From: an uncultured Bacteroidaceae bacterium
GTDB lineage: Bacteria; Bacteroidota; Bacteroidia; Bacteroidales; Bacteroidaceae
Assembly (NCBI GenBank): GCA_905234605.1
Contig: CAJOIE010000002.1
Span: forward strand, 1 to 64,000
Length of the DNA: 64,000 bases
Reading direction: 5' to 3'
The first letter of the stretch is position 1; each line of letters opens with the position of its first letter. The translations under genes and the position numbers were made by a program. Below the pieces are notes generated by a model. The model searched no databases and was not told where the DNA came from. It worked only from the letters and a program-made list of their open reading frames with translations. Shown here in pieces: positions 52,023-59,835 of the stretch.

Positions 52023-53111
52023 ATGGACAAGAAAACCTGTCTCTACGACAAGCACGTGGCTCTGGGAGCCCTCATGTCGCCATTCGGCGGCTTCATCATG
52101 CCCATCCAATACTCCAACATAACGGACGAGCACCAGGCCGTGCGCAACCACTGCGGCGTGTTCGACGTGTCGCACATGGGTGAAGTGCGCATCACAGGCC
52201 CCGATGCTGAGCGCTACGTGAACCACATCTTCACCAACGATGTGACCGATGCCCCGACAGGGCAGATATACTACGGCATGATGCTCTATCCCAACGGCGG
52301 CACTGTCGACGACCTGCTGGTCTACAAGATGGGTGCCGACGACTTCTTCCTTGTCATCAACGCCGCCAACATCGACAAGGACGTGGCGTGGATGGAGGAG
52401 CACAAAGCAGGCTTCGACATCACCCTCGACCACCAGAGCGACACCTACGGACAACTGGCCGTGCAAGGACCCGAGGCCGAGGATGTGGTCGAAACGGTGC
52501 TGGGCCTGAAGGTGTCCGACCTCAAGTTCTACACTGCCAAGACCATACCTGCTGGCGGCGAGGAACTCATCGTGTCGCGCACAGGCTATACGGGTGAGGA
52601 TGGTTTCGAGATCTATGGCTCCCACACCTATATTATAGAAGCATGGGATGCACTGCTCTCCAGCAACCGCTGCAAGCCCTGCGGCCTGGGCTGCCGCGAT
52701 ACCCTCCGCTTCGAGGTGGGCCTGCCCCTCTATGGCGATGAACTCTCGGCCGACATCTCGCCGGTCATGGCAGGGCTGTCCATGTTCTGCAAGCTCGACA
52801 AGGCAGAGTTCATCGGCAAGGAAGCACTCGTGCAGCAGAAAGCCGAGGGTGTGAGCCAGAAGCTGGTAGGCATCGAACTCGCAGACAAGGCCATACCACG
52901 CCACGGCTACACGGTGCTGCACGACGGACAGCCTGTAGGCAGCGTCACTACCGGCTACCACTGCATCTCGGTGGACAAGAGTGTATGCATGGCCCTTGTT
53001 GACACTCACGTGGCCAAGCTGGGCACAGCGCTTCAGGTGCAGATACGCAAGAAGGTGTTCGACGGCACCGTGGTAAAGAAGAAGTTCTACGAGAAGCACT
53101 ACAAGAAGTGA
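52023..53111 (+). CDS. gcvT: Glycine cleavage system T protein (aminomethyltransferase)
   Basis: GcvT transfers the methylene group from the aminomethyl-lipoyl H protein to tetrahydrofolate and releases ammonia. The 362-residue protein shows the family features FGGFIMPIQYS, HCGVFDVSHMGEV, the folate-binding region YTGEDGFEIY, and GLGCRDTLRFEVGLPLYG. It is the first gcv gene after lplA; the 58-base gap has no clear promoter. Confidence 0.96.
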   Translation: MDKKTCLYDKHVALGALMSPFGGFIMPIQYSNITDEHQAVRNHCGVFDVSHMGEVRITGPDAERYVNHIFTNDVTDAPTGQIYYGMMLYPNGGTVDDLLVYKMGADDFFLVINAANIDKDVAWMEEHKAGFDITLDHQSDTYGQLAVQGPEAEDVVETVLGLKVSDLKFYTAKTIPAGGEELIVSRTGYTGEDGFEIYGSHTYIIEAWDALLSSNRCKPCGLGCRDTLRFEVGLPLYGDELSADISPVMAGLSMFCKLDKAEFIGKEALVQQKAEGVSQKLVGIELADKAIPRHGYTVLHDGQPVGSVTTGYHCISVDKSVCMALVDTHVAKLGTALQVQIRKKVFDGTVVKKKFYEKHYKK

Positions 53112-53192
53112 ACCTCTCCGCACATCCTCCCACACACTCATAATTATCAACCCGCATCAACAGTCACAACCCAACAAACCCTACACCAAACT

Positions 53193-53573
53193 ATGGCTAC
53201 ATTTGAATCAGGACTCCGCTACAGCGAGTCGCATGAGTATGTCCGCACAGAAGGCGAATATGCTTACATCGGTATCTCCGACTACGCCCAGCACGCTTTG
53301 GGCAACATTGTCTATGTCGACATGCCCGAGGTGGACGATGAAGTCTCGGCAGGCGAAGAGTTCGGCGCCGTGGAGAGCGTCAAGGCAGCCAGCGACCTCA
53401 TATCGCCCGTGTCAGGCACCGTGGTCGAGGTGAACAGTGCCCTCGACGATGAGCCCGAACTGCTCAACAAGGACGCTTTCGCCAACTGGATAATCAAAGT
53501 GCAGATGTCCGACCCCTCCGAGCTCGACTCCCTGATGGACGTGGAGGCCTACAAGGCACACTGCGAGGCCTGA
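53193..53573 (+). CDS. gcvH: Glycine cleavage system H protein
   Basis: The 126-residue lipoyl carrier shuttles the aminomethyl group between P, T and L proteins. The lipoylation site is K64 in GAVESVKAASDL, and the lipoyl-domain fold signature HALGNIVYVDMPEVDDEV precedes it. Length and position are standard. Confidence 0.97.
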   Translation: MATFESGLRYSESHEYVRTEGEYAYIGISDYAQHALGNIVYVDMPEVDDEVSAGEEFGAVESVKAASDLISPVSGTVVEVNSALDDEPELLNKDAFANWIIKVQMSDPSELDSLMDVEAYKAHCEA

Positions 53574-53622
53574 CGGGCAACGTGTTGACAGACTCCCTTT
53601 CCACCTTCTCACCATCACACCC

Positions 53623-54948
53623 ATGTATCGCTACTTCCCACATACAAGCTCCGACCTGCAGGCCATGCAGCAAGCTGTGGGCATAGGCTCACCCGATGAG
53701 CTCTTTGCCGACATTCCGGCCGAGGCACGCCTGCAGCGCGACTACGACCTGCCTGCCAGTGCCTCGGAGATGGAGGTGCGCCGCTTCTTCGAGGGACTGG
53801 CGCAGGAGAGCGGCACGCCAAGAGCCATCTTCGCCGGTGCCGGTTGCTACAACCACTACACGCCAAGCATCGTGAAGAGCCTCACAGCCCGTTCCGAATT
53901 TCTCACCTCCTACACTCCCTATCAGGCCGAAATATCGCAAGGCACACTGCACTACATCTTTGAGTATCAGTCCATGATAGCCGAGCTCACGCAGATGGAC
54001 ATCAGCAACGCTTCCATGTACGACGGCGCAACGGCCACGGCCGAGGCTGCCATGATGGCATGGGCTAATGCCAAGAAAGCCACCTGCGTGGCCATCAGTG
54101 CCACCGTCGACCCCAAGGTGCGACAGGTGGTTGAGACCTATGCCCATTTCCACGGCTTTGCCATCCAGACCATTGCCGCCACCGGCGGAACCACCGACCG
54201 TGAGGCACTGTCAGGCATGCTGGCCAAGGGCGGAGTGGCCGGCGTCATCGTGCAGCAGCCCAACTATTATGGTATCGTGGAGGACCTGACAGGCATCGCC
54301 GACGAAGTGCATGCCCAGAAGGGTCTCTTCATCGTCAACGCCAACCCCTTCGACCTCGCGCTGCTCCGCACGCCAGGCGAGTGGGGTGCCGACATTGCAG
54401 TGGGCGAAGGTCAGTCCTTAGGCATTCCCATGACGCTTGGCGGGCCCGGCGTGGGCTACATGGCATGCTCGGAGAAGCTCATGCGCAAGATGCCCGGCCG
54501 CATCGTGGGCCAGACGCTCGACAACCGCGGGCAGCGTGCCTTCGTGCTTACGCTCCAGGCACGCGAGCAGCACATACGCCGTCAGAAGGCTACGTCCAAC
54601 ATCTGTTCCAACCAGAGCCTGATGGCACTCTTCGTGACCATCTACCTCGCCACGATGGGCCCCGAGGGACTGCGCGAAGCAGCCCAGCAGAGCTACACGC
54701 TGGCTCACGAGCTCCACGACATGCTGGTGGCAACAGGCCGCTTCAAGCCCACCTTCGCCAGCCAGCCTTTCTTCAACGAGTTCTGCCTCGACTACGACGG
54801 CGACCTAGATGTGCTCTGCTCCGCTCTCGAAGCCAAAGGCATCGTGCCAGGTGTGCGCACCGGACTACACACCATCATGATAGCAGCCACCGAGCAGAAC
54901 ACACGCCAGCAGCTGCACGACTATGTGCAGACAGTGAAAGCCCTATAA
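53623..54948 (+). CDS. gcvPA: Glycine dehydrogenase (decarboxylating) subunit 1
   Basis: The 441-residue protein is the N-terminal half of split P protein, which decarboxylates glycine with PLP and loads the H protein. Motifs are YRYFPHTSSD at the start, FAGAGCYNHYTPSIVK, YTPYQAEISQGTLHYIFEYQ and MYDGATATAEAAMMA. It works as a heterodimer with the next gene. Fifteen bases separate the two. Confidence 0.96.
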   Translation: MYRYFPHTSSDLQAMQQAVGIGSPDELFADIPAEARLQRDYDLPASASEMEVRRFFEGLAQESGTPRAIFAGAGCYNHYTPSIVKSLTARSEFLTSYTPYQAEISQGTLHYIFEYQSMIAELTQMDISNASMYDGATATAEAAMMAWANAKKATCVAISATVDPKVRQVVETYAHFHGFAIQTIAATGGTTDREALSGMLAKGGVAGVIVQQPNYYGIVEDLTGIADEVHAQKGLFIVNANPFDLALLRTPGEWGADIAVGEGQSLGIPMTLGGPGVGYMACSEKLMRKMPGRIVGQTLDNRGQRAFVLTLQAREQHIRRQKATSNICSNQSLMALFVTIYLATMGPEGLREAAQQSYTLAHELHDMLVATGRFKPTFASQPFFNEFCLDYDGDLDVLCSALEAKGIVPGVRTGLHTIMIAATEQNTRQQLHDYVQTVKAL

Positions 54949-54963
54949 ACAGCATCCAGCCTT

Positions 54964-56454
54964 ATGAACAACAAGCTATACGGCAAGCTCATATTCGAGC
55001 TTTCGCATCCTGGCCGCAAGGGCTGTGCCTTGCAGCAGTTGCCCGCCTCGCATCACTCTGCCACCGACTTGCCCGCCCACCTGCTACGCTCGGCGGCACC
55101 GCGCCTGCCAGAGTGTGACGAGCTCACAGTGGCCCGCCACTACACCAACCTGAGCCACGACAACTTCGGCGTCAACGATGGCTTCTATCCCCTCGGGTCG
55201 TGCACGATGAAGTACAACCCTGCCATCGACGAGGAAGTGGCTGCCATCGGAGCCTTTGCCGCCACACATCCAGAGCAGGCCATGCACCATGACCACCCCA
55301 TGCTGCGCATCTACACACAGCTGCGGCAGGCACTGGCAGAGCTGACAGGCCTGAGCGAGTTCACGCTCAACCCGTGTGCCGGCGCCCATGGGGAGCTCAC
55401 GGGCCTGATGATTATCCGTGCCTACCACGAGCACAGGGGCGATGCTGCTCGCACGAAGGTGCTCATCCCCGACTCAGCCCACGGCACCAATCCCGCCTCG
55501 GCCGCCGTGTGCGGTCTCGAAGTGGTGGAAGTGCGCAGCCTGCCCGACGGCACCATCGATGTGTCCCACCTTGAGGAGTTGCTCTCCGCGATAGGCAGCG
55601 AGGTGGCGGCCATGATGATGACCAACCCCAACACCCTCGGCATCTTTGAGCCACGCGTGCTCGACATCACGGCCAAGGTCCATGCTGCCGGCGGACTGAT
55701 GTACTACGACGGAGCCAATCTCAATGCACTGCTCGGCTGCTGCCGTCCTGGCGACATGGGCTTCGACGTGTGCCACGTGAACCTGCACAAGACCTTTGCC
55801 ACGCCTCACGGCGGCGGCGGTCCCGGCAGCGGTCCCGTGGGTGTGCGCAAAGGGCTGGAGGCATTCCTGCCGCTGCCCTACGTCATGGTCGATGCCGAAG
55901 GCCGCCACCGTGTGCTCACACGCCGCGAGGAGCGTCCGCTCTCCATCGGCAGCATAGGAGCCTACCTTGGCAACTATGGCGTGCTCATCAAGGCACTGGC
56001 CTACATCCTCTCGCTCGGGCGTGAGGAGCTGCGCCATGTGGGTCCGCTCGCCACGCTCAACGCCAACTACGTCAAGGAGCAGCTGCGCGACACCTTCCTC
56101 CTGCCCATCGATAGAGTGTGCAAGCACGAGTGTGTGTTCGACGGCCTTGCCGACAAGAGCACCGGTGTCACCACGATGGACGTTGCCAAGCGGCTGCTCG
56201 ACTACGGCTACCATGCGCCCACCATCTACTTCCCGCTGCTCTTCCACGAGTCGCTCATGATAGAGCCCACGGAGAACGAGAGCAAGGAGACGCTCGACGC
56301 CTTCATTGCCGTGATGCACAAGATTGCCGAGGAAGCCCAGTCGGACCCCGAGATGGTGAAGACAGCCCCCCACTCCACGCCCATCGGACGTGTGGACGAC
56401 GTGCTGGCTGCCAAGCACCCCGTGACCACCTACTGGAAGAGCCTCGAGAAATAG
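54964..56454 (+). CDS. gcvPB: Glycine dehydrogenase (decarboxylating) subunit 2
   Basis: The 496-residue protein is the catalytic half of the split P protein. The PLP lysine is K276 in HVNLHKTFATPHGGGGPG. Other landmarks are LGSCTMKYNP (78-87), IPDSAHGTNPASA (168-180) and the C-terminal PHSTPIGRVDD. It pairs with GcvPA. Confidence 0.97.
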   Translation: MNNKLYGKLIFELSHPGRKGCALQQLPASHHSATDLPAHLLRSAAPRLPECDELTVARHYTNLSHDNFGVNDGFYPLGSCTMKYNPAIDEEVAAIGAFAATHPEQAMHHDHPMLRIYTQLRQALAELTGLSEFTLNPCAGAHGELTGLMIIRAYHEHRGDAARTKVLIPDSAHGTNPASAAVCGLEVVEVRSLPDGTIDVSHLEELLSAIGSEVAAMMMTNPNTLGIFEPRVLDITAKVHAAGGLMYYDGANLNALLGCCRPGDMGFDVCHVNLHKTFATPHGGGGPGSGPVGVRKGLEAFLPLPYVMVDAEGRHRVLTRREERPLSIGSIGAYLGNYGVLIKALAYILSLGREELRHVGPLATLNANYVKEQLRDTFLLPIDRVCKHECVFDGLADKSTGVTTMDVAKRLLDYGYHAPTIYFPLLFHESLMIEPTENESKETLDAFIAVMHKIAEEAQSDPEMVKTAPHSTPIGRVDDVLAAKHPVTTYWKSLEK

Positions 56455-56539
56455 CCACCACCATGCTGCCGCAGTCGCCTGCCATGCCATTTGTGCCATG
56501 GTGCAGTGTGGCTGCGGCAGTGTTTCATCGTCACTAACC

Positions 56540-57907
56540 ATGGACAGCAAACACTTCGATGTCATCATTATAGGCAGCGGCCCTGGCGGCTATCAGGCTG
56601 CTGCCCACGCCGCCCGCGAGGGTCTCTCGGTGTGCATAGCCGAGGAGAGCGAGGCCGGCGGCACCTGCCTCAACCGCGGGTGCATTCCCACCAAAGCCTT
56701 GTGCCACGATGCCGAGCTGGCACGCATGGCTGCCGCGACGACGGCCTGTACCCCCGACGCCACGGCCATGCAGGCACGCTTTGCCGAGGCCATGAGCCGC
56801 AAGGCCGAGGTCGTGGCACAGCTGCGCTCGGGCGTGGAGTCGCTGCTTGCAGCTCCGGGCATCACCCTCGTCAGAGGCCGTGCACAGCTGCTGGCCGATG
56901 CTACGGTGCAGACGCCCGAGGGCTGCCTCACGGCCGACAACATCATCATAGCCACGGGCTCACGCTCGGCCATGCCGCCCATCGCGGGGCTCGACCTGCC
57001 GGGCGTGGTCACCTCGACAGGTATGCTCGACACCACCACCCTACCCTCACGTCTCTGCATCGTGGGTGCAGGAGTGATAGGCCTTGAGCTGGCAGGAGTC
57101 TTCAGCTCCTTCGGCACCAAAGTCACGGTGGTGGAGTTCATGCGCGAATGTCTGTCCGCCATGGACAGCGACATCGCCAAGCGCCTGCGCAAGCAGATGG
57201 AGCGCGCGGGCATAGCCTTCGAGCTCGGCACCGCCGTGAAGCGCATCGACGAGGGGCTGCGTGTCACGATAGAGAAGAAAGGGCGCGAGGCTGTCATTGA
57301 GGCCGACATGGTGCTTGTGGCCACAGGGCGCGTGCCACGTCTCGACGCCATCGACACCGAGGGCCTGCACATTGCCACGCACCGCCGTGGCATCTGCGTG
57401 GACGCCACTACCTTCGAGGTCGTCCGCGAGGAGGGAGCTCAGACGCCGGCGTCGCCACGCATCTTTGCCATAGGCGACGTCAACGGATGTCAGATGCTTG
57501 CTCATGCGGCCGAGGCTCAGGCACGCCGTGTGGTCAACACCATCATGGGGCGGTGCGACGGGATGCGCCTCGACGTTATGCCGGCAGCAGTGTTCACCAC
57601 GCCCGAGGCCGCCTGCGTGGGTCCCACCGACGAGGCTCTCAAGGCCCGGGGTGCGGCTTTCAGGGTATACAAGGCCACGTTCCGCGCCAACGGCCGGGCT
57701 CTGTGCATAGGCCAGACTGAAGGCTTGGTGAAGGTGATTACCGACGAGCATGACCGCCTGCTGGCATGCCATGCCGTAGGGCCGCACGCCGCCAGCATCG
57801 TGCAGGAGCTGACAGCCTACATAGCCCTCGGTGCCACCCTCCGCCAGTTGCTCGACACGGTGCACATACACCCCACGCTCTCCGAGGTGCTACTCTCCCT
57901 CGCGTAG
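56540..57907 (+). CDS. lpdA: Dihydrolipoyl dehydrogenase (L protein)
   Basis: The 455-residue flavoprotein reoxidises the dihydrolipoyl group of the H protein with NAD. It has the FAD loop FDVIIIGSGPGGYQAA, the redox pair in GGTCLNRGCIPTKALC, the NAD loop CIVGAGVIGLELAGVF, the second FAD motif PRIFAIGDVNG and the C-terminal active-site region HIHPTLSEVL. ATG 56540 was chosen over an in-frame ATG at 56498 because the FAD fold starts six residues in. Its 3' end overlaps the convergent folB gene by 18 bases. Confidence 0.95.
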   Translation: MDSKHFDVIIIGSGPGGYQAAAHAAREGLSVCIAEESEAGGTCLNRGCIPTKALCHDAELARMAAATTACTPDATAMQARFAEAMSRKAEVVAQLRSGVESLLAAPGITLVRGRAQLLADATVQTPEGCLTADNIIIATGSRSAMPPIAGLDLPGVVTSTGMLDTTTLPSRLCIVGAGVIGLELAGVFSSFGTKVTVVEFMRECLSAMDSDIAKRLRKQMERAGIAFELGTAVKRIDEGLRVTIEKKGREAVIEADMVLVATGRVPRLDAIDTEGLHIATHRRGICVDATTFEVVREEGAQTPASPRIFAIGDVNGCQMLAHAAEAQARRVVNTIMGRCDGMRLDVMPAAVFTTPEAACVGPTDEALKARGAAFRVYKATFRANGRALCIGQTEGLVKVITDEHDRLLACHAVGPHAASIVQELTAYIALGATLRQLLDTVHIHPTLSEVLLSLA

Positions 57908-58297
57908 CACCGTCACCTTCACTCCCGCCCCGCGGCACTCGCTGCCCATGGGCGGGTTTTCCTTAAGGAGCTCAAGCTCCACCTGCCGTGCCTCGGCAAA
58001 ACGGTCGAGGATGGCGCGGCAGATGCGTCCTGCCACATGCTCAAGCAGCGACGATGGCACGGCCATCTCCGCGCATACCGTGTCGTAGACGGCAGCATAG
58101 GATATGCTGCCGGCAAGCACCTCGGGCAGCTCGCCGGCACACACCGCCACGTCGGTGGCCATGGCCTGCGACATGTCGGTGTCGACACTGATGTCAAGGC
58201 GATAGTAGCCACCCACGGTGCGCTCCTGCGGCAGCACGCCATGGTAGGCATAGAGGCGCACGTCGCGCAGCACTATCTGGCTTCGGGTCACTTGCAT
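57890..58297 (-). CDS. folB: Dihydroneopterin aldolase
   Basis: The 135-residue protein catalyses the aldol cleavage of dihydroneopterin in folate synthesis. The family opening IVLRDVRLYAYHGVLPQER is clear, as are ISYAAVYDTV and the C-terminal VELELLKENPP. Folate is the acceptor of the glycine cleavage reaction encoded by the convergent operon. The stop lies within the last codons of lpdA. Confidence 0.93.
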   Translation of the reverse strand: MQVTRSQIVLRDVRLYAYHGVLPQERTVGGYYRLDISVDTDMSQAMATDVAVCAGELPEVLAGSISYAAVYDTVCAEMAVPSSLLEHVAGRICRAILDRFAEARQVELELLKENPPMGSECRGAGVKVTVLREGE

Positions 58298-58332
58298 TGT
58301 CGTTAGTGTTATAGTTGCTAAGGGTGTGGAAT

Positions 58333-58435
58333 ACGCCTGCTACCGTGACTGAGACACCATGCAGGGTGATGTCCGTGAGGGTGCAGGGTCATGCACCTAC
58401 ACCGTGCAGGGTGATGCGCACCACCATGCAGGGTG
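58333..58435 (-). repeat. Array of four to five TGCA-dyad repeats between folB and the NrdJ-like gene
   Basis: Four clear copies (ACCNTGCAGGGTG-like) start at 58356, 58378, 58401 and 58423 with TGCA cores 22, 23 and 22 bp apart. A decayed fifth copy with TGC at 58338, again 22 bp away, precedes them. The array fills most of the 191-base gap between two minus-strand genes. All copies have one orientation. Confidence 0.82.
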
Positions 58436-58488
58436 TTCACCCGTCCATGTCAATGCTCTTCATGCATCACGGCGCAGGCTGCTGCCGC

Positions 58489-59769
58489 TCACGGCGCAAC
58501 CGTCAGCGCGTCGTCGGCCTTGGCATCGTCGTCGGGCAGGTAGCGTTTCAAGGCAGAGCGCACACCGTTCTTCCACGTGTTGATGCTCTCGCTCTGCAAT
58601 GAGAGCTGGCCCACAAGGCGTATCACGTGGTCGAGGGGCATGCCGTAGCGCAAGACTCCCGAGAGGAGCTTTGCATAGTTCCAGTACTCAGGGTTGAACT
58701 TCTCCGACAGGCCCTCTACCGTTGTCTTGTAGCCACGCTTGTTCTGGAACTGGAAGTCGTAGCGCTTGGTGCCGTCGGCATTCAGCTGCTTGATGATGCG
58801 CCCCTTGGTGACACTCTTGGGCAGCACTATACCCTCGTCCTCGTCCTGAAGGCCCGTGAATATCTCGTAGGGGCGGCCGTCAAGCAGACCCACGAAAGCC
58901 ACCCACTTCTCCTTGTTGTTCTGGAAGCGCACCACGTCGCAGTCCAACGCCTCGGGACGTTTCTCCACCACCACCGGCGAGGCCGGAGCTGCGGGTGCCG
59001 CGACGGCAGTGACCTCGGCTATGCCATTAGCACCGTCATGCACGGACTGTTCAGACCATGCATCATCGGCCTGCACGGAGCGGCCCTGCACGGTGAGGAC
59101 ACTCAGGCTGGCATCTCGGCAGAGCAGCCGCGCCACGCGCGGGCCGCCCGTGGCCACCCAGGGCTGCACGGCGGCAACCACGGCAGCCTGCATGTCCACA
59201 TCCTGCACACAGGCACTGCTTGCCCTGTCGTCGAGGGAGGGAGCATCTGCCAGTGGCAAGCCAACAAGCAGCATCGGACCGTCGCCACGCTGCAAGGGAG
59301 CCCAGCCGCGCTCCGCGGCCTCGCGCTGCGCGGCACGGCACACTGCCGCCTCCACCTCTGTGAGCACCGACGTGACCACACTGCCAGCCTGCACGGCACT
59401 CGGCGTGAGCATCGCCACAGCCTCCAGCACACCGGCCAGCCCCACCTCACCCTGATGGTGCTCGGTGAGCTGCACCAATTGTTGCTGCCAGAAGGCAAGC
59501 GAGCTGCGCGCAGTGGCAGACTCCATGACTTGCATCACCGCGGCGGTGTTCAGCTCCGTGAAGGCTGCCGCCATGTGCACGGCACGCCGGGCGGCCTCGT
59601 CCAGCAAGTCTGCATCAAGACGCATGCCGGCAGGCTTCGACGTGTCAATAAGCGTCGGCAGGCAGAGACTCACGCCATAGACCATGCCCGCGAGACCCTC
59701 ACAGGACGTGCATACAAGATGCTCGTCGGCCGATGCCTCCGCGAGCAGGCTGTAGATATTGATGTCCAT
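58489..59769 (-). CDS. Truncated relative of B12-dependent ribonucleotide reductase (NrdJ C-terminal half)
   Basis: The 426-residue protein is not a complete reductase. Residues 268-412 (RFQNNKEKWVAFVGLLDGRP, FDFQFQNKRGYKTT-like, LSEKFNPEYWNYAKLLSGV, ESINTWKNGVRSALKRYL) match, as I recall the family, the region before the C-terminal zinc/thiol domain of Bacteroidetes class II RNRs. Residues 30-165 look like a much diverged copy of the late barrel region (LLDEAARRAVHMAAAF, VCRAAQREAAERGWAP). The ATP cone, the catalytic Cys/Glu region and the terminal CxxC motifs are absent. The frame is intact, so it may be a repurposed or regulatory paralogue. ATG 59784 is an alternative start. Confidence 0.7.
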   Translation of the reverse strand: MDINIYSLLAEASADEHLVCTSCEGLAGMVYGVSLCLPTLIDTSKPAGMRLDADLLDEAARRAVHMAAAFTELNTAAVMQVMESATARSSLAFWQQQLVQLTEHHQGEVGLAGVLEAVAMLTPSAVQAGSVVTSVLTEVEAAVCRAAQREAAERGWAPLQRGDGPMLLVGLPLADAPSLDDRASSACVQDVDMQAAVVAAVQPWVATGGPRVARLLCRDASLSVLTVQGRSVQADDAWSEQSVHDGANGIAEVTAVAAPAAPASPVVVEKRPEALDCDVVRFQNNKEKWVAFVGLLDGRPYEIFTGLQDEDEGIVLPKSVTKGRIIKQLNADGTKRYDFQFQNKRGYKTTVEGLSEKFNPEYWNYAKLLSGVLRYGMPLDHVIRLVGQLSLQSESINTWKNGVRSALKRYLPDDDAKADDALTVAP

Positions 59770-59835
59770 CGTTGTCTTAACCATCGTTGTGCAAAATATG
59801 TGCATCGTGCCGGCAACAGCCGTGCAGCACAAGCC

